Assembly: GCA_947626965.1 (NCBI GenBank)
Contig: CANQUH010000003.1
Coordinates: forward strand, 1-64,000
DNA from: an uncultured Lachnospiraceae bacterium
GTDB lineage: Bacteria; Bacillota; Clostridia; Lachnospirales; Lachnospiraceae
Reading direction: 5' to 3'
DNA length: 64,000 nt
The stretch's first letter is position 1; every line of letters begins with the position of its first letter. The notes beneath the pieces are model-generated. The model was not told the DNA's origin. It worked only from the letters and a program-made list of their open reading frames with translations, and did no database searches. Positions 8,068 through 17,016 of this stretch are shown piece after piece. A program made the translations under genes and the position numbers.

Positions 8068-11000
8068 TCAGCTCATCTCCCCCTTTACCAGCCCTTCGAC
8101 CGCGTTCGTGTACCGCCCGGTCATCACAAGGCTCACCGTCGACTGAATGAACGAGCCGATACTGCTGATTTTCTCCGGCGGAGCGGCATAAATCACCTGA
8201 AACTGGTTTTCCTCCAGATATTTAACCATCTGCTCAATACGTTCCCGCGAAAGGGCAGAAAATGCCTCATCGATAAACGCAAGCCGCGCGCAGCAGACGT
8301 TTCTCGGGTAACACTGCAGCAGACTTGCCGCAAGAATGATAAAATACGGCGTCTGTTTTTCCCCGTTGCTTGCCGACCCCTGTTTCTTCGAGAGGTCCGC
8401 CACTACTTCATCGCTGCCCTGACGGCTCACGATCTCCATATCATAGGAAAAATACTTGCGGTAATCCGTATACTGTGACTCGTCCTCCTCATCGAGGATC
8501 ATTGCCATAAACTCCTGGATATCGTGCTCCATCTCCTCGTCGTCCCGCGCGGAATTCATGTATATTTCAGGCGAATTCATATAATTCTCCAGCTTTTGGC
8601 ATATGCCAAAGAAAACAGCACGGTCTGCCTTCTCCTTCATGACAAACTTGTAGGTGTCATTCCCAAATGGAATCTGCTTCAGCTCCCGGTTGATCGAATC
8701 GATCTCCGCCCTGGCCTCCCGGATCGTCTCATTGATCTCAGCGACAAAGTCATTCATAAACGCGCTCTCCAGCTTCAGTGCCTGCTCATCAAGCCGCTGA
8801 TGTGCTTCCTCGATCTTAATATTGGCGATATCCCGGTACTGTTCCCGGTAAAACGGGATATAAGCAGTTCCTCTCCTGTTCATATCCAGATCCGCCAGTC
8901 TGCAGTACTCAAGCTGTACACTCTCGAGCTGACTCACGCACTCAGACAGATCACTGCGCTGCTTCGCCACTGTCTTCTGTGTGATCACCTGCCGGGAACC
9001 CCTCTTCTCCTTCAGCTTCTCATACTCCTCAATCATCGGTCTTTTCAGATCCATGTGCTCCTGACATTTTTCCTCATATTCCTGACGAAGCGTGCGGATA
9101 CTGCCCGAAAGCGCTTTCTTCGCTTCATCCAGAGAAGACATTTCGGATCTGCATGTCCCGATATCCCCCACAACCTTATCCCGCTGATCTTTCACCTGTT
9201 CATATTCTCTGCGGGCGTTCTCTCTTTCCTGAAGGATTGTCATAAAATCCGGATTTTCCCTGATCTCCCGGATATTTTCCCGAATACCTTCTCGCTTTTG
9301 CCGTGTCTGGGAAAGATGCGCTCCCGCAAGAAAATCATAATTCTCCTGCCGCCAGTCGATCGCGGCGATCTCCTTTCTCCAGCGGCGGTTCTGCTCCATC
9401 TTTCTTCGGTTCCGGTCTCGCTCTGCTGTCAGTTCGCTCCGTTCCTGCCCGGCTTTCTCCAGCTGATGCCTGACTGCGTCCGCGCCAAGGCAGAATTCCG
9501 TCTTCCCGATATCCATACAGGCCGCGGAATAGCTCTTCGTCAGCATCCCGTTTTTCATCAGGCCGCCTTTGGGGTACTCATGCAATTCCTCCAGCGTATC
9601 ACACAGATGAATCCCGTTCAGCAGATAATTTGCGTATCTTCTCGCAAAGACATTCGGGATATCAAGCACCGCAGCCGCAGACCCTTCCTCAATATCCGTA
9701 TCCGGAAGTTTATCCGTAATGACTACGTTTGCCTTATATATCTTATGTTCCATCAAAATTTCCATCGCTCTGTGACAGTATTTTCCGTCCACAAGAATGA
9801 AATACCGCTTCCTGCCAAGAAAGGTCTCGATGGCCGCGCGCCAGCCGGCATCTGTAATCCCGCGCACCAGCTCCGCAAATACGCGTACCTCCGTGTGGAT
9901 TCCCTGGCGCTCAAACTCCTCGCTGATGACCTTTTTCGCATGCTGTACTTCTCTGGGAAATATCAGCCGGTTTGCCTTCAGCGCCCGGATTCTCCCGTCC
10001 AGCTCCTCGATCCGGCGGTCCAGCTCTCCTGCCGCATCCTTGAAGTGGACTCCGTCCGCCTCCAGAATCTCGTCCTGATGACGTACCATGGATGCGAACC
10101 GAAGAAATGTCCCGACTTTCTCGTCCGAATTGTCTGTTTCAGACGCAAGATCCCCGAGAATTTTCATATCTTCCGCCGAAATCGGAAGAAATTCCTTCAT
10201 CCACCGCATCAGCTCCGCGATCTTCATCTGAAGTTCGATTACCTTTGCCAGACGGCTCTCATATTTCTCCACATCCCGGTCCAGTTCCGCACTCTGTCTT
10301 TCAAGAGCATGCAGACTTTCTGTCATACCGCGGAAGATGTCATTGTTCTCCGCGATCCTGTAACGTTCTCCTGCCGCTTCATATTTCGCGTCAAGCTCCG
10401 CACGCCTGTCCTCAAGCGTCTTCTGTCTGTGCTTTAAAGTCTCGATCTTCAGCTGAAAACCTTCCTCCTGCGCCTCCTTCTCCTGAAGTTCCTGATAACA
10501 GAGCATCAGTTCCCGGATATGAAAACTGCGCAGTTTGTTCTCATATTCCGTACTTTTCTTTTCAACCTCCTCCAGCTTCGCGCGGCTGCTTTTCAGATTT
10601 TCATAGATTGCCCTGATCCGCTCAAACTGGCTTCTCTGCTCCCGCAGTTCCTTCAGCGACTCGACAGTCCCTGGTTCCAGCACACATTCCTGAATAAACT
10701 GATCAATATTATTCTCCGGATTAAACGCCATCATCTTGACGAGCTTGGAACGATATTTCGCGACATTGCAGCGCAGTCCCAGCGCACGGAGCAGCTGCTC
10801 CACACCCCGGTCTCTGCTCAGAAATTCCGCGGATTTCAAAGTCCTGCCGTTTACGGAAAGTTCACCCCGCGGAGTGATTTTCATGATCCGGCCTTCCATT
10901 CGGACAAAATTTATGTTCTCAATGCCGGCATCCCGGCAGATAAACCAGCTCCCCTTCTGCGAAGTCTCATTTGCCGACTCAATGCACACGCCGACGACAA

Positions 11001-11337
11001 GACTGGACTGCTCAATCGGGGACCAGAATTCCATCGCAATGTAGCTGACCACCTCTCCTGTCCGAAGATAGCGTTTGTCCCCGTTGCTCCTTGTGTCTCC
11101 CCTGACATACGCGAGCACTGTCCGGTCACGGTCTTTCGCCGCTTTGTTGAACTGTGTATTTCCGGTCAGAAGATACGTCATCGCATCCAGAATCGTCGAT
11201 TTTCCGCTGCCGTTGACTCCTGTAAACAGCGTGGAACCTTCCAGGCGGATACAGATATTCTGAAACCTTGACCACTGCACTAAAAGCAGTTTTGTCGCCG
11301 TTTTTCGGTTAATCTGCCGGTTCATCTGTCTGTTCAT
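8068..11337 (-). CDS. SMC-like ATPase, JetC/MksB (MukB-like)
   Basis: A 1089-residue SMC-type ATPase. The N-terminal half-domain holds Walker A GVNGSGKST at residues 40-48, followed by long charged coiled-coil segments and a central hinge-like region. The C-terminal half-domain carries a degenerate ABC signature (GSASNGEKQ) and Walker B with D-loop (ARLAFIDEAFSAL). This is the architecture of MukB/MksB and of JetC in Wadjet systems: a DNA-embracing motor acting with kleisin JetA and winged-helix JetB. The start at 11337 has GGGGAGGA seven bases upstream and overlaps jetB by 29 bases; another ATG lies seven codons upstream. No JetD gene follows: the next gene downstream is the PNPOx gene with its own promoter. 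Confidence 0.87.
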   Translation of the reverse strand: MNRQMNRQINRKTATKLLLVQWSRFQNICIRLEGSTLFTGVNGSGKSTILDAMTYLLTGNTQFNKAAKDRDRTVLAYVRGDTRSNGDKRYLRTGEVVSYIAMEFWSPIEQSSLVVGVCIESANETSQKGSWFICRDAGIENINFVRMEGRIMKITPRGELSVNGRTLKSAEFLSRDRGVEQLLRALGLRCNVAKYRSKLVKMMAFNPENNIDQFIQECVLEPGTVESLKELREQRSQFERIRAIYENLKSSRAKLEEVEKKSTEYENKLRSFHIRELMLCYQELQEKEAQEEGFQLKIETLKHRQKTLEDRRAELDAKYEAAGERYRIAENNDIFRGMTESLHALERQSAELDRDVEKYESRLAKVIELQMKIAELMRWMKEFLPISAEDMKILGDLASETDNSDEKVGTFLRFASMVRHQDEILEADGVHFKDAAGELDRRIEELDGRIRALKANRLIFPREVQHAKKVISEEFERQGIHTEVRVFAELVRGITDAGWRAAIETFLGRKRYFILVDGKYCHRAMEILMEHKIYKANVVITDKLPDTDIEEGSAAAVLDIPNVFARRYANYLLNGIHLCDTLEELHEYPKGGLMKNGMLTKSYSAACMDIGKTEFCLGADAVRHQLEKAGQERSELTAERDRNRRKMEQNRRWRKEIAAIDWRQENYDFLAGAHLSQTRQKREGIRENIREIRENPDFMTILQERENARREYEQVKDQRDKVVGDIGTCRSEMSSLDEAKKALSGSIRTLRQEYEEKCQEHMDLKRPMIEEYEKLKEKRGSRQVITQKTVAKQRSDLSECVSQLESVQLEYCRLADLDMNRRGTAYIPFYREQYRDIANIKIEEAHQRLDEQALKLESAFMNDFVAEINETIREARAEIDSINRELKQIPFGNDTYKFVMKEKADRAVFFGICQKLENYMNSPEIYMNSARDDEEMEHDIQEFMAMILDEEDESQYTDYRKYFSYDMEIVSRQGSDEVVADLSKKQGSASNGEKQTPYFIILAASLLQCYPRNVCCARLAFIDEAFSALSRERIEQMVKYLEENQFQVIYAAPPEKISSIGSFIQSTVSLVMTGRYTNAVEGLVKGEMS

Positions 11338-11989
11338 CTGATTCCTCCCCTTCGTCATTCGGATCCCCGCCGTCCTCGTCTGGTTCCTCCCACATTTTCT
11401 TTGCCGTCACACTGACAAACCGGTCAAACTCAGCCGGATCAAGCGCAAACTGCAGGGACGGATACAGCAGAATCCGACAGTCATCATCTCCGATCCGCCC
11501 TTTTACATCGACCAGACTGAATCTTGAAAAAAGCGCCAGGGCGCCGCTCACCGTACTCTTGTCCATCTGATCCCGGATCCCGTATTTCTCCAGCTCAAAT
11601 CGCAGCTCTGTGACAGAAACGCTCACCGTCCTGGATAAATTTCCCGCGCGCAGTCTGTCCGCGTACAGCGTCCAGAGACAGCAGAGCAGTATACTCTCCG
11701 CTTTTTTGAGCACATAATGATTGATCTGCATCCGTCCATTCTCACTTGCTTCCCGGCAGTTTCGCAGCATGACCACGCCGTTGTCCCGGTCCACCGCGAT
11801 ATCAAACCCGATATATTTAAAATAAAGAGAAAACACGTCGGTATTACGGGAAATAAAATAATAGGCACGCCTGCTGTCCTCGTCTCTGTCCCTCACAATA
11901 AAGGTTGACTTCAGCAATCTCCGGCAGGATTTCTGGAACAGATCCCGCTCCGACGACGTGTATAGTTCCCACACTTCTTCCATTCCCAT
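11309..11989 (-). CDS. JetB/MksE-like winged-helix subunit
   Basis: A 226-residue protein between JetA and JetC, the position and size of the MukE-like accessory subunit (JetB, MksE) that bridges kleisin and SMC. The text is rich in helices and ends in a very acidic tail (about residues 200-226). GGGAGGAAG lies just before the ATG at 11989. Its last codons overlap the start of jetC, and a 12-base tandem repeat in the overlap encodes DEQT/DEPA here and MNRQ/MNRQ in JetC. The assignment rests mainly on context and size. Sequence similarity between MukE-type proteins is low, so I cannot name the exact Pfam family with certainty. Confidence 0.75.
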   Translation of the reverse strand: MGMEEVWELYTSSERDLFQKSCRRLLKSTFIVRDRDEDSRRAYYFISRNTDVFSLYFKYIGFDIAVDRDNGVVMLRNCREASENGRMQINHYVLKKAESILLCCLWTLYADRLRAGNLSRTVSVSVTELRFELEKYGIRDQMDKSTVSGALALFSRFSLVDVKGRIGDDDCRILLYPSLQFALDPAEFDRFVSVTAKKMWEEPDEDGGDPNDEGEESDEQTDEPAD

Positions 11990-12007
11990 GATTTCTTCCT
12001 CCCTCTG

Positions 12008-12136
12008 TCAAAGCTTTCCCTCAGTCATATCGTTTTTCCTCCTGACGCTGTATCACGGAAATATCGATGCCATTCATTTCAATTTGTGAGCAAACAGCAC
12101 ATTTGCAATACAGCCAGCAGCGAAATATTCACTCAT
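12008..12136 (-). other. Intercistronic gap jetA-jetB with two mini-ORFs
   Basis: Most of this 143-base gap is taken by two short frames. One of 20 codons begins as an ATGA overlap with the jetA stop (12136 down to 12074). One of six codons (MTEGKL, 12028 down to 12008) is preceded by a perfect AGGAGG nine bases upstream. The second has a better ribosome site than most genes nearby. It may be a translated leader for jetB or a relic of a former jetB start. Confidence 0.35.
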
Positions 12137-13539
12137 GTTTTCTTCAGAATTTCAAATCTGCGCAGCAGCAGATTCTGCGTTTCAAGATACCCGTCCAGCG
12201 TTCGTACCTCGTAGCCGTTTTCCTGTCCGTACGCCACAGCCGACAGCGCGCAGAGAAGATCTCTCTGGCTCTCCATCGGAAGCGCATCACTTTCCAGCTT
12301 TCTTCCGGTTCCCAGAGCATTTTCAAGATATTCTTTCATCTTCTCCTTGGAGTAAGGATTGAACGCCTCTTTCTCCTGGGAAGCTTTCGCCTTCGCGATA
12401 TCCTGCGCCGTCATCTCCTCAATCTGCACGGATGTCTCATTCTGCACCGTCTGCTGCCTGCGCGGAAAACGGACCGAATCGGTATCAATAAATTCATGCT
12501 GCTCCAGCAAAAACAAGCCGGCCGCCTCCGCGGGAAGCTCCTCCTTCCAGCCAATCTCATCCATCTCCTCGGCCAGATAACGGATCGTCCGTTCAATGCT
12601 CCCCCGGATACCGGACTCCCTGTTCCGAAGAAATCTCGCCCTGCCGACCGCAATCTGCATATAAATGTTGATCTTGTGCCGGATTTCCTGCATGATCTGG
12701 TCATAATCCTCCGTCAGAAACTGCCGCGTCGTCTGCAGCATCTCAAATACCTGGTCCTCGGCCTCGTCCCTTTTAAGTCCTTCTTCCCTGGCACAGCCAT
12801 CCACGAGCAGACCGGTCATCCGGCTGTCATTCTGTATATCCATCAGCTTTCCCTTGATAAATGTCCGGTAGATATGGATATTCTGCTGCTTTGTCAGCCG
12901 CGCGTATTCCCGGACAAAATTTCCCTCGCAGTATTCAATGATATTCTCCGTCAGACTCTCCAGAGTCTCCTCCCTGACCATCCGCTCAATAATCTTTTTG
13001 ATAAAGGTGGAAAGCCGCTTCAGAGCATTCGCCAGCAGCTTCGCGTTGCGGTAAATATTTTTCAGTCCTTCAACATAAGGGGCCTGGCTCCACTGCTCCC
13101 CGTTGCGCAGGATATTATAGATATTAAAAATATAACTGGAAAATTCCTCGCGCTCCGGCTGTTTCAGCTGTTCCAGAAATTCCGCCAGACGGATCCCCTG
13201 CTCTGTCATAATGATATGCTTTTCGTAAGTGGCATCGTCGCTGTCCTCCTCAAGCCAGCCGATCTCCTTCGAGCAAAACCTCCGGAGAACGGCGCTGGCC
13301 ATATCATTATAATTCCTCATGTCAATCATTTCTTCTCCAAGTTCCTCCACCGTCACATGGTTCTCCAGCAGATAGACGGCAAGCGCGTCGCGCAGCTGGT
13401 TCCTCGCAATGCGGTATGAAATTTCCCGGTCATACTGATTGTAGATGATCTGGAGACAGTCGGAATAAACGCGGTTGCTGCTTCCGCTCGCAAGATTATT
13501 GAAGAAACCGGATGGAATTATATCAAATAAATTTACCAT
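12133..13539 (-). CDS. Kleisin-like JetA/MksF (MukF-like) subunit
   Basis: A 468-residue protein, first gene of the SMC operon. It begins MVNLFDIIPSGFFNNLASGS and then shows a mainly helical pattern with winged-helix-like ends. I recognise it as the JetA/MukF-like family that accompanies JetB and JetC in clostridial Wadjet-type operons. Its role would be to bridge the two SMC heads and to bind JetB. GAGGAAAAA precedes the ATG at 13539; an earlier ATG four bases upstream is out of frame and stops after six codons. Transcription starts from an extended -10 promoter about 105 bases upstream. Confidence 0.8.
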   Translation of the reverse strand: MVNLFDIIPSGFFNNLASGSSNRVYSDCLQIIYNQYDREISYRIARNQLRDALAVYLLENHVTVEELGEEMIDMRNYNDMASAVLRRFCSKEIGWLEEDSDDATYEKHIIMTEQGIRLAEFLEQLKQPEREEFSSYIFNIYNILRNGEQWSQAPYVEGLKNIYRNAKLLANALKRLSTFIKKIIERMVREETLESLTENIIEYCEGNFVREYARLTKQQNIHIYRTFIKGKLMDIQNDSRMTGLLVDGCAREEGLKRDEAEDQVFEMLQTTRQFLTEDYDQIMQEIRHKINIYMQIAVGRARFLRNRESGIRGSIERTIRYLAEEMDEIGWKEELPAEAAGLFLLEQHEFIDTDSVRFPRRQQTVQNETSVQIEEMTAQDIAKAKASQEKEAFNPYSKEKMKEYLENALGTGRKLESDALPMESQRDLLCALSAVAYGQENGYEVRTLDGYLETQNLLLRRFEILKKT

Positions 13540-13642
13540 TCATTTTTCCTCTGTACTGTGCACAATTGTTTTTCGTATAACAAATCACGTTCATTATTCG
13601 CCGGCCGCTGACGACCGGCAAACAGTAACGCTCACACGCGAC

Positions 13643-13651
13643 ATTATAGCA
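13643..13651 (-). promoter_or_regulatory. Extended -10 promoter of the jetABC operon
   Basis: TGCTATAAT on the minus strand is an extended -10 (TGn plus perfect TATAAT); the -35 region is poor. The roughly 100-base leader contains a GCCGG/CCGGC hairpin. With the plus-strand promoter below, this accounts for the gene-free stretch 13540-13950. Confidence 0.6.
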
Positions 13652-13752
13652 AAATAAAGCGAAAAAAGGAAGAAAAACGCGCTCTGACGGCAGCCAAAAT
13701 TCCGCAGACTGTTTTTTATTTCATACATGCCTGCATAAAACTATAAAAAAGA

Positions 13753-13781
13753 TTGTCAAGTTTCATTTTATTTACTATAAT
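13753..13781 (+). promoter_or_regulatory. Strong sigma-A promoter of the divergent unknown gene
   Basis: TTGTCA at 13753-13758, an exact 17-base spacer, and TATAAT at 13776-13781. The transcript would carry an unusually long leader of about 160 bases before the start at 13951. Confidence 0.8.
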
Positions 13782-13950
13782 CAGACTAATTTCAACATAT
13801 TTTCGACATCATTTCACTATTGGTGCATTGTACCATTCACTTTCAGACAAATATCCCTGCGGACATGGCCGTCCGGCTCGCTGCCCGCAAAAATTCGGTA
13901 CAGTACATCATGTCAGCCTGCGGTCATTTTTTTACAAGGAGGGAAAATCT

Positions 13951-14367
13951 ATGGAATGGAAAGACAGATGTTTCAACGCACTCGACGCCAAAAAATTATT
14001 TGATGATTCTGCACACCGGACACGTTTCAAGGAACTGACAGACTGCTATGCATCCTACCCGTTTTTCACGCCAGGCCTCTGTAAATGCATGTATCTGTCC
14101 GCCATGGATGACGAACATTTCTGTGTCATGCTGGAGACACTGACCGATCTCGCTCTCGGAAAAGACAAAACTACAGAAGAAATGCGGATTAAAGGGGACG
14201 CGCTCGCGGAAGAACAGACCACGGAAGAATACTACGTCTATCTTCTGTCGAACGCTTTTCTCGACGATGTTCCGTTCCATCTGGATGAAACTGTAAAATT
14301 ATCGCCTGTGTTTGACCACATTATCCGGCGCGCGCTGCTCGCGGCGGCCGTGATCGACTCCATCTGA
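13951..14367 (+). CDS. Unknown 138-residue cytoplasmic protein
   Basis: I do not recognise this protein. It is acidic and probably all-helical, with no signal peptide or membrane segment. Notable text includes YASYPFFTPGLCKCMYLSAM, five cysteines spread over the protein and no repeat of a metal-site pattern. AAGGAGGG lies nine bases before the ATG; the frame stays open upstream to 13753, but that part covers the promoter and leader. It is one of only three plus-strand genes in the window, sits back to back with the SMC operon, and is bounded by its own strong promoter and terminator. It is therefore an independent, probably well expressed unit. Confidence 0.75.
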   Translation: MEWKDRCFNALDAKKLFDDSAHRTRFKELTDCYASYPFFTPGLCKCMYLSAMDDEHFCVMLETLTDLALGKDKTTEEMRIKGDALAEEQTTEEYYVYLLSNAFLDDVPFHLDETVKLSPVFDHIIRRALLAAAVIDSI

Positions 14368-14502
14368 CAACACCTGTATGCGGACATCCCGCGGCAGCTG
14401 CTGTGACCGGTTCGATAAACATTTCTGGATTTTTGCGGATCCATTTCCAGACTTTCATGCCCGCGCCGCCAGCGGCACCACGGATAAAAAATTCACAGAT
14501 TT

Positions 14503-14548
14503 CCCCGAAGACGGGGCTTTACTCACCTCCGTCTTCGGGGGATTTTTT
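14503..14548 (+). terminator. Rho-independent terminator of the unknown gene
   Basis: A perfect 12-bp stem (14503-14514 with 14529-14540, arm CCCCGAAGACGG) is followed by GATTTTTT. It lies 136 bases after the stop at 14367. I see no gene between the two. Confidence 0.9.
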
Positions 14549-14631
14549 GTCCTGTCCTCCGACGCCGGGAACACATAGCACGGTGAAACAGAGCTGTCCG
14601 GCCCGCATCATATGCGCAGGAAAACTCTTTG

Positions 14632-14663
14632 ATTCCCGCGAGCAACGAGGAAAATAGCAATGC
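14632..14663. repeat. Dispersed intergenic repeat, ATTCCC family, copy 2
   Basis: This starts ATTCCCGCGAGCAACGAGG and agrees with the copy at 5081-5112 in 27 of 32 positions. It ends three bases before the DUF362 stop codon. The surrounding stretch 14549-14631 shows nothing else. Confidence 0.6.
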
Positions 14664-14666
14664 AAA

Positions 14667-15788
14667 CTAAGGAAGATTCTTCATGCACTCATTTTCGATA
14701 TAGCTCCTCAGCTCCCTGTAAATCTGATCCTCAAGCGGCGGGCAGCCCTTGATGCAGAAATCAAAGCCGGACGTGCACTGCCCGATTCCGAGCCGTCCTT
14801 TCTGGCCGCGGTACCCCTGGCCAATGCAGATTTTCGTGTCAAGATACTGCAGAAGCCCTTCCTCTTTCAGCTTGTCGAGAGCCGGCAGCAGATAACCGTA
14901 GCAGGCGCTGCAGGAATCCACTTCCTCCACCGCGTCCTTCAGTTCAACAACCTTGTTCGCGTACGGAAGTTCCTGTTCCGCCCACTCGCTCACGGGACCG
15001 CAGAGATGGATCTCCGCCTTCGAGACATCCGCGCAGCCCCTTCCAAGACGCTCCGCCAGCCCAATGTAAGGCACTTCGCTCACATCATAGTGCAGCAGAC
15101 GGCAGACATAGGCATCCACGAGCACCGGATCAAGCGCCGCCATAATGCAGTTGCGCACCACCGGATTGCCGCCGTCCTCGAAATTGAGATCCCCGCAGAT
15201 ATGATCCACAACAATGAAATCCTGATGAATCCCCATATTCAGATGCGCAATCGGTTTGTGCAGTCCCATTGAATGGAAGTGGCGCTTCTCCTTGTTCGGA
15301 ATCAGCCCTTTCATATTCTTGAGCGCGCAGGTGATCTTCGTCTGACAGTGTCCCTTAAGTACCGGAACATTGATCAGGAAATCCAGCGCTTTCGCGCTGT
15401 CGCAGATCGCAAGCTTCATCCCGGCGCAGTCGTACGTCTGGAACTTGTCCTTCTGCGTGTCAATCAGCTCAACCCCATACTTCTTCGCCAGCTTGTCATA
15501 TCCGCAGAGACGGATCACATCGGATGTCCGCGAGCCCACCCAGGAGCCTTCAAGGATCACAAGCTGCGTACAGCCGCGCTCCTGCAGATACTCGATGATC
15601 CCCGCCACGACTTCCGGGTGCGTCGTCGCACCCTGTGACGGCTTTGACGGTGAGACAAAATTCGGCTTGATGCCGATGCGCCAGCCTTTATTCCGGATCA
15701 TGCCGATCAGGTCCGCTTCCTCCAGAAGTCTTTTTGTCATCTCCAGATAATCTGTGCCATAAGTTTTTAAAATCTGATTCTTTTTCAT
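14667..15788 (-). CDS. DUF362 domain protein (putative iron-sulfur protein)
   Basis: A 373-residue cytoplasmic protein matching DUF362: IKPNFVSPSKPSQGATTHPE near residue 40, then VILEGSW, FLINVPVLKGHCQTKITCALKNMKGLIP, and MAALDPVLVDAY. It has many cysteines, including CSACYG and CIKGCPP in the C-terminal third. DUF362 proteins are of unknown function and are often linked to iron-sulfur centres. It is the last gene of the glycan operon, 28 bases after the sulfatase maturase. It could supply electrons or assist sulfatase maturation, but that is only inferred from position. AGGGAGA lies nine bases before its ATG. Confidence 0.85.
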   Translation of the reverse strand: MKKNQILKTYGTDYLEMTKRLLEEADLIGMIRNKGWRIGIKPNFVSPSKPSQGATTHPEVVAGIIEYLQERGCTQLVILEGSWVGSRTSDVIRLCGYDKLAKKYGVELIDTQKDKFQTYDCAGMKLAICDSAKALDFLINVPVLKGHCQTKITCALKNMKGLIPNKEKRHFHSMGLHKPIAHLNMGIHQDFIVVDHICGDLNFEDGGNPVVRNCIMAALDPVLVDAYVCRLLHYDVSEVPYIGLAERLGRGCADVSKAEIHLCGPVSEWAEQELPYANKVVELKDAVEEVDSCSACYGYLLPALDKLKEEGLLQYLDTKICIGQGYRGQKGRLGIGQCTSGFDFCIKGCPPLEDQIYRELRSYIENECMKNLP

Positions 15789-15816
15789 TTTTGGTCTCCC
15801 TGTATTTCCTCTGTTA

Positions 15817-17016
15817 TTACATAATTTTTCTTCGTGGCGGCGCCATGCGCGCAGTCATAAAGATTTCCTTCCCGACTTTTATCATCCGTTCCATCGCGTA
15901 CGCAAAAAATTCCCGGTAGGCGCTGCAGAACCTGTTTTCCCGCTCTCCTTCTCCCATGTGGTAATAATCATTTTTGCAGCCGCCCCGGCACAACCCATAA
16001 AAGGCGCACTCCCGGCATTTTCCCGGCTTATACGTCTCAGTGAGAAATTCCGTCATTTTTCCGCTCTTCGCAAGCTCCGCGAACGACGCCTCGCGGACAT
16101 TTCCCAGATACCAGTCCAGCGACACAAAAAAATCGCACGGATAGACGCTGCCGTCATTTTCAACCGCAAAATAACCGCCGCACTGCCCCATGGCGGCGCA
16201 GGAGGACGCATACCGCCCCATCAGAAGATTCAGATAATCATCCAGCTGGCGCACACTGATGTAAACGCCGTTCTGCCAGTCTCGGTACCAAAGGTCAAAG
16301 ACCGCCTTCAGGAAATAGGCGTATGAATCCGGAGAAAGCTGCCAGCCTGCTGTCTGGCCTGACGGGATATCTTGAACAAACAACTGATTTTCCTGAACTC
16401 TGCGTTCTTCCAGGCAGACTTCCGCAGGCGGAATGCATGGGATAAACTGCAGATACACGGCCCCCATCCCTTTCATATACCGGTAAATCTGCTGCGGCTT
16501 TTTTGCGGCCTGTTCTGTCACAACACACAGCAGATTTGTCTCCACCCTGTGTTCCCGCAGAAGTTTCCAGGCGCGCTCCACGCGCGAGGCTGTATCCGCG
16601 CCGACGCGGTCAGGCCGGTTGGCGTCGTGAATCCGCGGCGTCCCGTCAAAGGACAGTCCGACCAGAAAGTGATTTTCCGCGAAAAATCTGGCCCATTCGC
16701 CGTCGATCAGCAGCCCGTTTGTCTGTATGGCATAAGAGACTGCCGTCCCTCTCCTTTTTTTCTCCCGGACAAGCTCTGTAAACCTGCGGAAGTACCCGAG
16801 ACCTGCCAGCGTAGGCTCTCCTCCCTGAAAGGTGATCCGCAGAGAGGATTTTGCCTCTGCGCATGCCCTCTCGATCAGCAGCTCCATCATTTCCTCCGGC
16901 ATGATTCGCATATCCAGTTCTTTATAACGATTCATCTCATCGCGGTAAAAACAGTACCGGCAGGCCATATTGCAAAGGCCGGAAGCCGGTTTTACCAGCA
17001 GGCTCAGATTATCCAT
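15817..17016 (-). CDS. Anaerobic sulfatase-maturating enzyme (radical SAM, SPASM)
   Basis: A 399-residue enzyme that converts the active-site cysteine (or serine) of a sulfatase to formylglycine without oxygen, using S-adenosylmethionine and iron-sulfur clusters. The radical SAM triad C15-x3-C19-x2-C22 sits in a CNMACRYCFYRDE context, followed by FQGGEPTLAG. Two further cysteine groups in the C-terminal third (YPCDFF, CRECAFYGLCRGGC) form the SPASM region for auxiliary clusters. The ATG at 17016 overlaps the sulfatase stop by eight bases and has AGAAGGG upstream. A TTG nine codons earlier is less likely. The overlap couples enzyme and substrate synthesis. Confidence 0.95.
   Translation of the reverse strand: MDNLSLLVKPASGLCNMACRYCFYRDEMNRYKELDMRIMPEEMMELLIERACAEAKSSLRITFQGGEPTLAGLGYFRRFTELVREKKRRGTAVSYAIQTNGLLIDGEWARFFAENHFLVGLSFDGTPRIHDANRPDRVGADTASRVERAWKLLREHRVETNLLCVVTEQAAKKPQQIYRYMKGMGAVYLQFIPCIPPAEVCLEERRVQENQLFVQDIPSGQTAGWQLSPDSYAYFLKAVFDLWYRDWQNGVYISVRQLDDYLNLLMGRYASSCAAMGQCGGYFAVENDGSVYPCDFFVSLDWYLGNVREASFAELAKSGKMTEFLTETYKPGKCRECAFYGLCRGGCKNDYYHMGEGERENRFCSAYREFFAYAMERMIKVGKEIFMTARMAPPRRKIM

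Noticed and set aside
8524..10437. Plus-strand open frame of 637 codons
   Set aside because: Antisense shadow of the conserved jetC coding sequence; no ribosome site and no recognisable protein.
12067..13419. Plus-strand frame of 450 codons opposite jetA
   Set aside because: Antisense shadow of a coherent minus-strand gene with promoter and ribosome site.
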